From IMG/VR virus record IMGVR_UViG_3300042516_002421, positions 1 to 64,000 of that record: a stretch of DNA of 64,000 nucleotides; one strand, 5' to 3'. Shown piece by piece: positions 26,136-33,469 of this stretch; positions within the stretch are counted from its first letter, which is position 1; every line of letters begins with the position of its first letter. The position numbers and the translations under genes were made by a program. The stretch comes from a virus. The notes beneath the pieces were generated by a model. That model was not told the origin of the DNA and ran no database searches. It worked only from the letters and a program-made list of their open reading frames with translations.

Positions 26136-26347
26136 GATTCCATCCTCCCAGTAACAACCTCAGCGGCAAGCCGCGAGCACTCCCAATGCACCTCCATATT
26201 GGTGATGTTGGCAGCGTATTTGCATCTAGTCATGTCCTTTTTTCGAACAATCACAAGCACCTGCTCATCGGGTTCGGTTTCTTCAAGGGCGCAAGTCAGT
26301 GCAGCAACTGCATCCCACTTGGCATTTATCGGGTGGATTTTGCTCAT
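26132..26347 (-). CDS. Small hypothetical protein
   Basis: 71 residues (MSKIHPINAKWDAVAALT) with a central VLVIVRKKDM strand and a Cys in HWECSRLAAEVV. No domain recognised. Four-base overlaps on both sides. Confidence 0.55.
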   Translation of the reverse strand: MSKIHPINAKWDAVAALTCALEETEPDEQVLVIVRKKDMTRCKYAANITNMEVHWECSRLAAEVVTGRMES

Positions 26348-26562
26348 GTGTCACTCGCTACGTCTGCCTGAATTAACTGCGCTGCAACGTGCCAGTAGTT
26401 GTGCGCTCCTTTTGCCGCCTCGTGCTGGATCATCAGCAGGTTGACGATGCGTTGTCGCTCTGCCATGACACCAGAGGCGTATTCAGATGTGCAATAGTTA
26501 GGCTTGCCACCACAGTATGTTTTTACTGGTGGTTTCTGATTCATGTTGTGGTCTCCACTCAT
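26344..26562 (-). CDS. Small hypothetical protein
   Basis: 72 residues with two Cys near the N-terminus (TYCGGKPNYC). An internal Met (MNQKPPV at residue 7) is an alternative start. Helical C-terminus. Unknown function. Confidence 0.5.
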   Translation of the reverse strand: MSGDHNMNQKPPVKTYCGGKPNYCTSEYASGVMAERQRIVNLLMIQHEAAKGAHNYWHVAAQLIQADVASDT

Positions 26563-26861
26563 TTCAAAAACTCCTTGACATCTTCATACACGCCGTTCCG
26601 TGCCGGGTTGTCGGACTCCAACTTAGTCCACCCGGCGTAGCGCATTTCGTTCTCGCAGCGTTCAAGCAGTTCACGCGCTCTGTCGCGCTCCTTTGCCAAC
26701 TCACGCATCACCTCAATGACCGCCTGCTCGTGCTTGAGCAATATGGCGCGGATCATCTCCATCGGCGTTTCAATCATGGCAACCGCTGCGGCCTTGACTT
26801 TCTCATTGTCTGTCTTTGCCTTGGCAACAGCCTCGGCGTGTAGCTTGCTTAATGGTTTCAT
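26559..26861 (-). CDS. Hypothetical helical protein
   Basis: 100 residues, highly charged helices (KDRARELLERCENEM-type composition), probably coiled-coil. No motif. Coupled to both neighbours. Confidence 0.55.
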   Translation of the reverse strand: MKPLSKLHAEAVAKAKTDNEKVKAAAVAMIETPMEMIRAILLKHEQAVIEVMRELAKERDRARELLERCENEMRYAGWTKLESDNPARNGVYEDVKEFLK

Positions 26862-27085
26862 GATGCATACCCATCCGTAATGACTTTGTTCTTCGCCTCC
26901 TCCAGCGCACCGATCAGGGTAAGCCGGTCAGGCACAGTGGATACTTTGATCTTGAACTGGCCCCTGTCTTTCCAGAAGCACAACACGATCACACTGTCTG
27001 GCAACTCGTCAATTGCCTCGTTCAGTACCACTTTGGCCTGCACCTTGTGGTGATCAGGGATGGTCAGGGTTTTGAGCTTGCTCAT
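26858..27085 (-). CDS. Small hypothetical protein
   Basis: 75 residues (MSKLKTLTIPDHHKVQ) with alternating strands (VIVLCFWKDRGQFKIKV). No domain recognised. Confidence 0.55.
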   Translation of the reverse strand: MSKLKTLTIPDHHKVQAKVVLNEAIDELPDSVIVLCFWKDRGQFKIKVSTVPDRLTLIGALEEAKNKVITDGYAS

Positions 27086-27282
27086 TCTTGCTCCCTTGCT
27101 CTGATGTCAGCGGCAATGTTCTTGCAAGCAGTATGGTGTGCCACGTTTTCTTTTACAGATGCGTCCAACAGCATTCTGTTTTCTGCCACTTTCGCACACG
27201 CCTCACGCTCGGCTGCAACGGCTGCTTTCACCGCCGCCTCAAGCTCTGAGCGGTAGCACAGGGTGTCGTCGTCATCTTTCAT
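27082..27282 (-). CDS. Small early-type phage protein with EREACA motif
   Basis: 66 residues: MKDDDDTLCYRSELEAAV, AEREACAKVAENRM and IAADIRAREQE. It shares the EREACA...IRAR pattern with 25785..26135. The start lies in an AAGGAGAAGAACACATGA cassette also used by the next upstream gene. Confidence 0.6.
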   Translation of the reverse strand: MKDDDDTLCYRSELEAAVKAAVAAEREACAKVAENRMLLDASVKENVAHHTACKNIAADIRAREQE

Positions 27283-27485
27283 GTGTTCTTCTCCTTAAGG
27301 ATTGACTCGGCGCTTGTCGCGGCCTGAAGTTTGGTCAGGCAGGATTGGTTAATCGCCGAGAAGTCTTTCTCCGTCAGCCCGACCCACTCACGCTCAATCT
27401 CTGCCTCCAGCACCAAGGGTGTCTTGGGGTCTACAGGCACAACACCCATCTGAGGATGCAGCCACTGCTTGAACCGAATCTTCAT
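27279..27485 (-). CDS. Small hypothetical protein
   Basis: 68 residues from the ATG at 27485, which has AAGGAG ten bases upstream; a frame back to 27584 is antisense-like overlap with the previous gene. Begins MKIRFKQWLHPQMG and ends KEKNT, the same ending as its upstream neighbour because both stops sit in the same ribosome-binding cassette. Confidence 0.6.
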   Translation of the reverse strand: MKIRFKQWLHPQMGVVPVDPKTPLVLEAEIEREWVGLTEKDFSAINQSCLTKLQAATSAESILKEKNT

Positions 27486-27886
27486 GTGTTCTTCTCCTTT
27501 ATGCCGTGCGCTGCTTCGACGGCGCGGGCGAACTTGACGATGTCTTTGGCGAGCCGTGGCTCCTCTGCCGGATGAAACGGCCACAGGGCTTGGTATTGCC
27601 GCCAGATAGCCTCATCCGTCAGCGGCTGGCGCTGTGCTGCGGGCGGGGTGGTGTAGAGGGGTTGCACTTCAATTCCGTGCTCACGCGCCAGTTTCGCTCG
27701 TTCCGGGTCATCGCTCATAACGTAGTCATGCCACACCTTTGATGGAACCCAACGCCACGCCACCGGCTCCTGCTTCTCAGCCTGCTCGATAGCTGTGCGG
27801 AGAGCGGCTCTTGCTGCGTTTACCTGCTCCCACGAATAGGCGTCCAGCGCCTCCAGCGCCTGCTTTGCTGCTTCAATGAGTGTCAT
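27482..27886 (-). CDS. Conserved phage hypothetical protein
   Basis: 134 residues from the ATG at 27886 (GGAGGG upstream; ATGA overlap). It contains EVQPLYTTPPAAQRQPLTDEAIWRQ, a segment frequent in small early phage proteins of many tailed phages. Function unknown. Confidence 0.65.
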   Translation of the reverse strand: MTLIEAAKQALEALDAYSWEQVNAARAALRTAIEQAEKQEPVAWRWVPSKVWHDYVMSDDPERAKLAREHGIEVQPLYTTPPAAQRQPLTDEAIWRQYQALWPFHPAEEPRLAKDIVKFARAVEAAHGIKEKNT

Positions 27887-28071
27887 TCCAAAGCCCTCCA
27901 TCTGCTCTTGGGTTCACTCGCCCGCTGGACGTAGAAGTGAATCAGAAAATTGAAAATCTGCACGTAGGTCATGTCGATGCCGGTGTCGCGTTTGATGCGC
28001 TCGCGGATCAGGTCAATGTCCTTTGTCACTGGCACAGTGATGCGCTTCGCATCAGTACGAGACTTGCTCAT
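27883..28071 (-). CDS. Small RHH-like protein
   Basis: 62 residues. RITVPVTKDIDLIRERI followed by a helix (YVQIFNFLIHFYVQRA) fits a short ribbon-helix-helix layout. Possibly a DNA-binding regulator; evidence is pattern only. Coupled to both neighbours. Confidence 0.5.
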   Translation of the reverse strand: MSKSRTDAKRITVPVTKDIDLIRERIKRDTGIDMTYVQIFNFLIHFYVQRASEPKSRWRALE

Positions 28072-28523
28072 GCCCGCTTCGCCTCCGCGGCTTCAACTGG
28101 CAAACTGACACGGCTTTCAAGTTCAAGGATGGCGTCGGCCAAGTCTTGATCCAGCAGGTGCAGCTTCTGTGTCCAGCGGGCAATCGTCATTTGAATATCA
28201 CGAAGCATCTCGGCCTTCATGTATTCGTTGTTCACCACTTCGGATGTCAATCTGTAACCGCCGCCAGCTTCCCTGTCAGTGGGCAGGCTAACAAATGCCC
28301 TGATCTCAACGGGCGATGTCTCAACCATTGTGATCTTGCAACGGGCAATCAAAGCCCGCGCTTGATGCTTACGGTACTGTACTGCTGCCTCTGTGTCATC
28401 CCACTCAAAATGCTTGTGAAGGATGCTGCTCTCATCTTGAGCTTCTTGCAGCACATCGTCTACCCTCAGGACACCGCCATTTTGACGGGCCATCTTTGTC
28501 AACAACTTACGTTCCTGTTCCAT
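28068..28523 (-). CDS. Conserved phage protein (HKHFEWDD type)
   Basis: 151 residues. The block SSILHKHFEWDDTEAAVQYRKHQARALI is typical of a conserved phage family of unknown function often found among early/replication genes, which has a possible helix-turn-helix N-terminus (ARQNGGVLRVDDVLQEAQ). The start has AAGGAGAAACAC upstream. The pentamer repeat lies directly upstream. Confidence 0.65.
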   Translation of the reverse strand: MEQERKLLTKMARQNGGVLRVDDVLQEAQDESSILHKHFEWDDTEAAVQYRKHQARALIARCKITMVETSPVEIRAFVSLPTDREAGGGYRLTSEVVNNEYMKAEMLRDIQMTIARWTQKLHLLDQDLADAILELESRVSLPVEAAEAKRA

Positions 28524-28544
28524 GTGTTTCTCCTTGAGTTAAAA

Positions 28545-29306
28545 AATTGCCTGCCAAACCAGTCCCTGCCATGCCGTGCGCTACCAAACCGAGACTAGCC
28601 TAACCTGCCTTGCCAAACCTGAACTTGCCCAGTCCTTCCATTCCAAGTTACGCCTTGCCTGCCGTACCTGTACGAGCCTGTCCTTGCGCTGCCTAGCCCC
28701 GCCTAACCTGCCAAGACACACCGCACCTCGCGCTTCCGTGCCCCATCTAGCCTGCCGAAACAGTCCTTGCCATACCACGCCTAACTCGGACTCTCCTAAC
28801 CTGCCTTGCCGGACCGTACCACGCCACACGTCACCTCTCGACGCCATGCCCCGCCTGCCATGCAGTGCCGAACCCGTCCGCGCCCAACGCGACCATGACA
28901 CAACTTGCCTGCCGTGCCAAACCAGACCAGAACCTGCTGAGCCGAGACGCTCCGCTCCTAGCCTGCCGTGCCGTACCCAACCGGGCCTTACCAGACCTCA
29001 CCTCAACTTGCCCGTCCGTTCCTGGCCTGCCATACCCAATTGAGCCGTACCATACCAAGCCAAACCGCGCCGAGCCTGCCGTACCAAAGCAAACCAAACC
29101 GCATCGAGCCGCGCCGCTCCTAGCCTGCCGTACAGTAACTAACCATGCCGAGCCGCGCCCAAAAGCGCCTCTCCGAGCCTAGCCACACCTGCCGTACCAA
29201 ACCAGACTCGACCGCACCTCAACTTGCCGCGCCAATCCTGGCCTGCCGAGCCTAAACGCACCGGGCCGGTACAAGCCCAGCCTGTCCCAGACTTGACGAG
29301 CCTGCG
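28545..29306 (-). repeat. Degenerate 5-bp-periodic GGNNN repeat
   Basis: About 760 bases in which, on the minus strand, GG recurs roughly every five bases with three variable bases between (GGCAT, GGCAG, GGTTT, GGTAC and so on); on + it reads CCNNN. The phase slips occasionally. Because the period is not a multiple of three, open frames inside are low-complexity by-products. No gene is supported here. It separates two minus-strand genes that read in the same direction. Confidence 0.85.
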
Positions 29307-29310
29307 GCGT

Positions 29311-29499
29311 TTAATCTGAGGTTGATTCTTCTGTTTCCCTTTCTTTTAAATGTCTTAATGTTTTGGGTAGTGTTGGATGTTGTTCCCACATAGGATTTCT
29401 ATCAAGCCATCCTCTCACATGGCGTTTACAGCATCCTTCCGTGACAATTATGTATGGCGCTCCTTTTAAAGAATCCCGCCTTCTATCAAGTTTGCACAT
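29311..29499 (-). CDS. Small hypothetical protein
   Basis: 62 residues: MCKLDRRRDSLKG, VTEGCCKRHVRGW, then a charged tail. Three Cys and two His could bind metal. No family recognised. Followed by the pentamer repeat. Confidence 0.5.
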   Translation of the reverse strand: MCKLDRRRDSLKGAPYIIVTEGCCKRHVRGWLDRNPMWEQHPTLPKTLRHLKERETEESTSD

Positions 29500-29508
29500 A
29501 CAGCCCCC

Positions 29509-30171
29509 TCACTTGATCCCAAACTTTGAGATCACCTCTTTCTCCCGATTGCTCGGGACCACTTGGAACAGGCCAAACCCGCAGCCAGCCGAGGCTTTGC
29601 TGTCGGGACGACCCGCGCCAATTCCTACTTGCAGTCCACAACGGGACACAAGGTTCAACACATCAACCATCTTGAACTGATCGGTGTCATACCGAACACG
29701 GAGCCTTGCCGCCCAGTTACGATACATCGGACGGGAGCGCACATCAACCACGCCCGTTGCGTTGCGGGTATGGGCCGTGTACGTCTGGCTATCGCCGTAT
29801 ATACGAACCAGAGGCACGCCGTCATTGATGTCGAAGCCATCAGCCTCAACGAACGTAGACAGCTTGGCAAGAGTCATCTTAAACCCAACCAACCGACACG
29901 CACTGATCATGGCTGCACGAAACGCCGCGGCATTCATGCCTTCCCACCCATCAGATGAACGATACCGTGCTTCCTCTGCTTCTTTCTCGTAGTCTCGAGC
30001 ATCTCGGTTCTTCTTGCTGCTTGCGCTCTTACCCTCTGCCATCTTTGCCATGAGCTCGGCCTTCTTGGAGAACCGTTCTATGACCAACGGTGCGATGCCT
30101 TCAATGTAGAAGTCAGTCACGCCAAATTTGGGGGGGCTAATTACGCAGGTCTCTTCTTTTACAGTCGTCAT
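29509..30171 (-). CDS. Conserved phage protein, possibly RAMP-like
   Basis: 220 residues. IEGIAPLVIERFS at the start, an Ala/Lys-rich middle, GMNAAAFRAAMISACRLVGF, then RSRPMYRNWAARLRVRYD and VGIGAGRPDSK...GFGLFQV. I recognise the order (I.G..PL..RF; RP...W...L...YD; G..RP..G..F.V) as a conserved phage family of unknown function whose Gly-rich end is reminiscent of Cas7/RAMP folds. That fold is inference. Confidence 0.55.
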   Translation of the reverse strand: MTTVKEETCVISPPKFGVTDFYIEGIAPLVIERFSKKAELMAKMAEGKSASSKKNRDARDYEKEAEEARYRSSDGWEGMNAAAFRAAMISACRLVGFKMTLAKLSTFVEADGFDINDGVPLVRIYGDSQTYTAHTRNATGVVDVRSRPMYRNWAARLRVRYDTDQFKMVDVLNLVSRCGLQVGIGAGRPDSKASAGCGFGLFQVVPSNREKEVISKFGIK

Positions 30172-30197
30172 TTGCTTTCTCCTTGTTGATTGATAAC

Positions 30198-30380
30198 TTA
30201 CTTAACTCGTTTCATCTTCACCCACTCAGGCTCTTTGTCGTCAACAAAGATTGGGGGTCTCTTCTCGCTGGGTGGTGTCCAGCCGTACTTGCGCCACGTC
30301 TTTTGAACATCAGCGCCACTTGTCCACACGAATTCAGGATGTCCTATCGGAATCCATGGGTCAGTTCTTTTTGCGTTCAT
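30198..30380 (-). CDS. Small hypothetical protein
   Basis: 60 residues from the ATG at 30380, which has GGAGGATCGA upstream. Rich in Pro and Trp (DPWIPIGHPEFVW, WRKYGWTPPSEKRPP). Unknown function. Overlaps the upstream gene by four bases. Confidence 0.55.
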   Translation of the reverse strand: MNAKRTDPWIPIGHPEFVWTSGADVQKTWRKYGWTPPSEKRPPIFVDDKEPEWVKMKRVK

Positions 30381-30604
30381 TCGATCCTCCAGCAACGTAA
30401 AGCTCCTTCGTTTGTCTTGCGAATAGAAAATTTCCGGTTCGTCTGCTTGCTGAATCTGGATGCAGAGACAGCTACAGCAGCGCGGCTCCACTCAGGAAAA
30501 AGTTCAAAGCTGTCGCCAACTTCAAGTTTTGCGAACGGGTACTTGAACATCGGATAGGGAACGTTGCTCTCAATGATGGGGGTCTGTTCTTTCTTCTTCA
30601 CCAT
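30377..30604 (-). CDS. Conserved small phage protein (KYPFxxLEVGDSF type)
   Basis: 75 residues from the ATG at 30604 (GGAGGAAGCACC upstream). YPFAKLEVGDSFEL and a C-terminal RKFSIRKT...ALRCWRIE match a small family common in phages of Proteobacteria; function unknown, possibly DNA-binding. Confidence 0.65.
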   Translation of the reverse strand: MVKKKEQTPIIESNVPYPMFKYPFAKLEVGDSFELFPEWSRAAVAVSASRFSKQTNRKFSIRKTNEGALRCWRIE

Positions 30605-30729
30605 GGTGCTTCCTCCATCTTGTCTCGCTCTTCTTCTTTCTGTTGACGCTTCCGTCTCTGGTACGCCGCCTCTTGTTCCGCTGTCCACGGGGTGGGGCCT
30701 TCAAGAGGAGGGAATGGCCAGTCACTCAT
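30598..30729 (-). CDS. Small Pro/charged protein, first gene of early block
   Basis: 43 residues (MSDWPFPPLEGPTPWTAEQE then a Lys/Arg/Glu helix ending APW). ATG at 30729 with AAAGGA upstream; it ends in another frame within the start of the next gene. Sits about 30 bases downstream of the predicted minus-strand promoter, so probably the leading gene of the block. Confidence 0.55.
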   Translation of the reverse strand: MSDWPFPPLEGPTPWTAEQEAAYQRRKRQQKEEERDKMEEAPW

Positions 30730-30763
30730 GTCTTTGTCCTTTCAAAAAGTTGCGTGAAGTAAC

Positions 30764-30791
30764 ATCATAGCACGAAGCTGGCACATAGCAA
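30764..30791 (-). promoter_or_regulatory. Promoter of the minus-strand early block
   Basis: On the minus strand: TTGCTA (30786-30791, 4/6), 16-bp spacer, TATGAT (30764-30769, 5/6). Predicted start near 30757, upstream of 30729. Confidence 0.5.
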
Positions 30792-30811
30792 GTACTGTTT
30801 GTACCTGTTGC
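30792..30811. promoter_or_regulatory. Operator-like site between divergent promoters
   Basis: TTTGTACCTGTTGC (30798-30811) matches the right half of the palindrome at 38604-38627 at 13 of 14 bases; a second GTAC lies at 30792-30795. It overlaps the plus-strand -35 element, so a bound protein could control both directions. Confidence 0.4.
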
Positions 30812-30835
30812 AAAAGACGCTTGTTGTGGTAGACT
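30808..30835 (+). promoter_or_regulatory. Promoter for ParB-like/helicase/primase operon
   Basis: TTGCAA (30808-30813, 4/6), 16-bp spacer, TAGACT (30830-30835, 4/6). Predicted start near 30842, about 60 bases before the ATG at 30903. Confidence 0.45.
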
Positions 30836-30902
30836 GGTCTGGCTGCCAGAGGTGCAGAGGGCGTTCTTTACACCCAAAAATTGATTCAACCAAGGAGATC
30901 CC

Positions 30903-31094
30903 ATGAATGAGCAGTTCCAAGAGATCGAGATCGTATGGAAGGTGCGTGTCGTCGCCAAGCGCAGCATCGCCAGGACATTGGCAGTCAACGTCAAGGAACA
31001 CCTTGATGCTGTCAGCAAAAAAATCCCGGACGTTCTCGTAGGTGAAAGCGTTGTATCGGCTATGGAAGTTAACAACAAAGAGGTGAGCAAGTGA
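30903..31094 (+). CDS. Small hypothetical protein
   Basis: 63 residues (MNEQFQEIEIVWKVRVVAKRS) with AAGGAGATCCC before the start. Basic/helical; no domain. Overlaps the GTG of the ParB-like gene by four bases. Confidence 0.6.
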   Translation: MNEQFQEIEIVWKVRVVAKRSIARTLAVNVKEHLDAVSKKIPDVLVGESVVSAMEVNNKEVSK

Positions 31095-31948
31095 CTGAAA
31101 AAATCAACATCGAAGCCATCATCCTTGACTCGCGTCTGCAGAGCAGGGTCAAGACAGACGAGAACATGATCGATGAGTTCGTCGAGAGCATGGAGCAGGG
31201 GGATGTCTTCCCGCCCGTGCAGATCTACCTCGTTGATGAGACGGACTACTACCTCGTTGACGGATGGCATCGTGTGCTGGCCTGCAAAAAACTTGGCTAC
31301 GAGGACATTGATTGCGTCATCAAAGAAGGGACATGGCGTGAAGCGAAGTGGGCAAGCTTTGCAGCCAACAAGCAGCATGGTCTTCGTCCCTCGAGGGCTG
31401 ACAGGAGGAAGCAGCTTGGCGAATGTCTGCATGATCCAGAGTGGTCAGCGTACAGCGACAACATGATTGCCAAGCATTGCGGATGCAGCCGCGGTCTTGT
31501 GCTTCAAATGCGCAAAGAGTTGAAGATTGAGAAGTCGGACGTTGTAAAAACCGTGAGTGGTGGCAAGGTATCGACGACCAACATCAAGAAGCAGAAGGAT
31601 GACGGTGCACCGGAGAAGAAAGACAAAGCGATCAAGCCGGCCCCAGTGCATGAAGAAGAGGAGGAAAGTTTTGAGGGCTACGATGAAAAAGATGATGTGA
31701 TTGCCGATCAAAAGGAAGAGATCATCAGACTGCAAGACCGCCTTGCCATCGCAGCATTCGACGCATCCGATGAAGAGAAGGAGCTTGCACAGCAAACCAT
31801 CGATGAACTGCGAGAGCAGGTCAGGGTGTTGGAAATCGAGATGGTTGCGGTCAAGACTAGCCGTGACACCTTCCAGAAAGAAAACGCAGAGATGAAGAAG
31901 CAGATTCTGGCTATGCAGAAGAAGCTCAAGTCGTACGAACCCAAATAA
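31091..31948 (+). CDS. ParB/Srx-type nuclease-domain protein
   Basis: 285 residues from a GTG start. FPPVQIYLVDETDYYLVDGWHRVLACKKLGY is the ParB N-terminal fold with its DGWHR motif; a helix-turn-helix follows (MIAKHCGCSRGLVLQMRKEL). The C-terminal 90 residues form a long coiled coil (about 200-280). Such phage ParB-like proteins bind or nick DNA and can act in replication or gene control. It heads the replication operon together with helicase and primase. Confidence 0.75.
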   Translation: MTEKINIEAIILDSRLQSRVKTDENMIDEFVESMEQGDVFPPVQIYLVDETDYYLVDGWHRVLACKKLGYEDIDCVIKEGTWREAKWASFAANKQHGLRPSRADRRKQLGECLHDPEWSAYSDNMIAKHCGCSRGLVLQMRKELKIEKSDVVKTVSGGKVSTTNIKKQKDDGAPEKKDKAIKPAPVHEEEEESFEGYDEKDDVIADQKEEIIRLQDRLAIAAFDASDEEKELAQQTIDELREQVRVLEIEMVAVKTSRDTFQKENAEMKKQILAMQKKLKSYEPK

Positions 31949-31993
31949 ACATGGCCAAAGCCGACTGGCCTGTGTGTCGGCAGTGGAGATCAA

Positions 31994-33469
31994 ATGTTAA
32001 ATTTACGCAAGTATCAAGAGGACTGCCTCGATGCGCTGCGTGAGGGATTCAGGCAAGGTAGCAATGCCCAGATCCTTTACGCGCCTACGGGCGCAGGCAA
32101 AACAGAGATGGCCATCGCGTTGCTCAAAGCCACCTACGACAAGGGCAACAAGTCGGCCATGATTCTTGACAGGATCATCCTGTGTGATCAGACAAGCAGC
32201 AGGCTGCAACGCTACGACATCAATCATGGCGTGTTGCAGTCGGGGCACTGGCGATACCGGCCATACGAACCCATCCAAATCTGCTCTGCTCAGACCCTCG
32301 AGAAGAGGGGCAGCTTCCCTGGCTTGTCTTTGTTGATAGTTGACGAGTGTCACGCCACCAGACGGCAGACTGTTGAGTTCATCAAAAACAATCCGGAGAT
32401 TAGAGTCATCGGGCTGACGGCCACACCTTTCACCAAGGGATTGGGAAAGATATACAACAACGTGGTCAGCACGGTGACGACCCAGCAGCTGGTCGAAGAG
32501 AAGATCCTCGTTCCGTTGCGAGTGTTTATTTCCAAGGAAATCAACATGACCGGGGCAAAGAAGATCGCTGGTGAGTGGAGCCAGAAGGAAGCAGAGGCCC
32601 GCGGCATGACAATCACTGGTGATGTCGTGTCATCGTGGGTGCAGAAAACCAATGAGATCTTTGGCAAGCCGGTCAAGACCATCGTGTTCTCGAGCGGCGT
32701 CAATCACGGCCAGGATCTGGCTCGCAGGTTTGCTGAGGCCGGCTACAACTTCATCAGCGTGTCTTACAAGGACGACGACAAGTACAAAAGGGAAGTGATC
32801 GAAGACTTCAGCAAGCCTGACACCGAGATCCATGGGCTGATAGCAACGGATGTCCTGACCAAGGGCTTCGATGTGCCAGACGTTCTCATCGGGGTGTCTG
32901 CTCGGCCATTTAGCAAGTCGCTGTCGTCTCACATCCAGCAGATGGGGAGGGTGATGCGGGGCTCGCCTGGGAAAGAGTTTGCTGTGTGGATTGATCACAG
33001 CGGAAACTACATCCGGTTCCGTGAGGATTGGGATGAAATATTTGAGAGCGGGGTAAGCGCTCTTGATGACGGCAAAGAAAAGCCGAAGCCTGAGAAGACG
33101 GAGCGAGAAAAGCAGGAGCAAAAGTGCCCATCGTGTGGCGCTCTTTGGCCCACCGGCAGCGACACCTGCATCAATTGCGGTTACGTTCGCAAAACAAAGA
33201 GCATGGTGTCAGAGTTGCCGGGTGAGCTTAGCGAGCTTCAGGGCAAGCTCAAAACCACACTGACCAAAGAACAGTTTTGGGCCATGTGCAGGCATCAAAT
33301 AGCTTTTGCCGGTTGGTCAAGTGGCAGGGCAGCACACACATACCGAGAACGGTTCGGCGTATGGCCTCGTAACCTTGATTCGGTAGGAGAGTTGCCTCCC
33401 AATCCAGAGTTTCAAAAGTTCGTCAAAGCAAAACTGATTAGATATCTTAAAGGCATGAAGCGCATATGA
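31994..33469 (+). CDS. SF2 DNA helicase (UvsW/ResIII type) with zinc finger
   Basis: 491 residues. Walker A APTGAGKT at 30-37, DEAH-like VDECH near 116-120, motif III TATPF, and motif VI HIQQMGRVMRG show a superfamily 2 helicase. A zinc finger CPSCG...CINCGY follows at about residues 376-397, then a short C-terminal domain. Phage SF2 helicases remodel forks and recombination intermediates. Its stop overlaps the primase start by four bases. Confidence 0.85.
   Translation: MLNLRKYQEDCLDALREGFRQGSNAQILYAPTGAGKTEMAIALLKATYDKGNKSAMILDRIILCDQTSSRLQRYDINHGVLQSGHWRYRPYEPIQICSAQTLEKRGSFPGLSLLIVDECHATRRQTVEFIKNNPEIRVIGLTATPFTKGLGKIYNNVVSTVTTQQLVEEKILVPLRVFISKEINMTGAKKIAGEWSQKEAEARGMTITGDVVSSWVQKTNEIFGKPVKTIVFSSGVNHGQDLARRFAEAGYNFISVSYKDDDKYKREVIEDFSKPDTEIHGLIATDVLTKGFDVPDVLIGVSARPFSKSLSSHIQQMGRVMRGSPGKEFAVWIDHSGNYIRFREDWDEIFESGVSALDDGKEKPKPEKTEREKQEQKCPSCGALWPTGSDTCINCGYVRKTKSMVSELPGELSELQGKLKTTLTKEQFWAMCRHQIAFAGWSSGRAAHTYRERFGVWPRNLDSVGELPPNPEFQKFVKAKLIRYLKGMKRI

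Noticed and set aside
28576-29097. Open reading frames on both strands inside the pentamer tract
   Set aside because: Low-complexity by-products of C-rich periodic DNA; no ribosome-binding site and composition follows the repeat.
28545-29306. CRISPR array
   Set aside because: No constant repeat or spacer structure; the tract is degenerate with a 5-bp period.
31960-31981. Terminator before the helicase
   Set aside because: GCCGAC/GTCGGC forms a short hairpin but no T-run follows.
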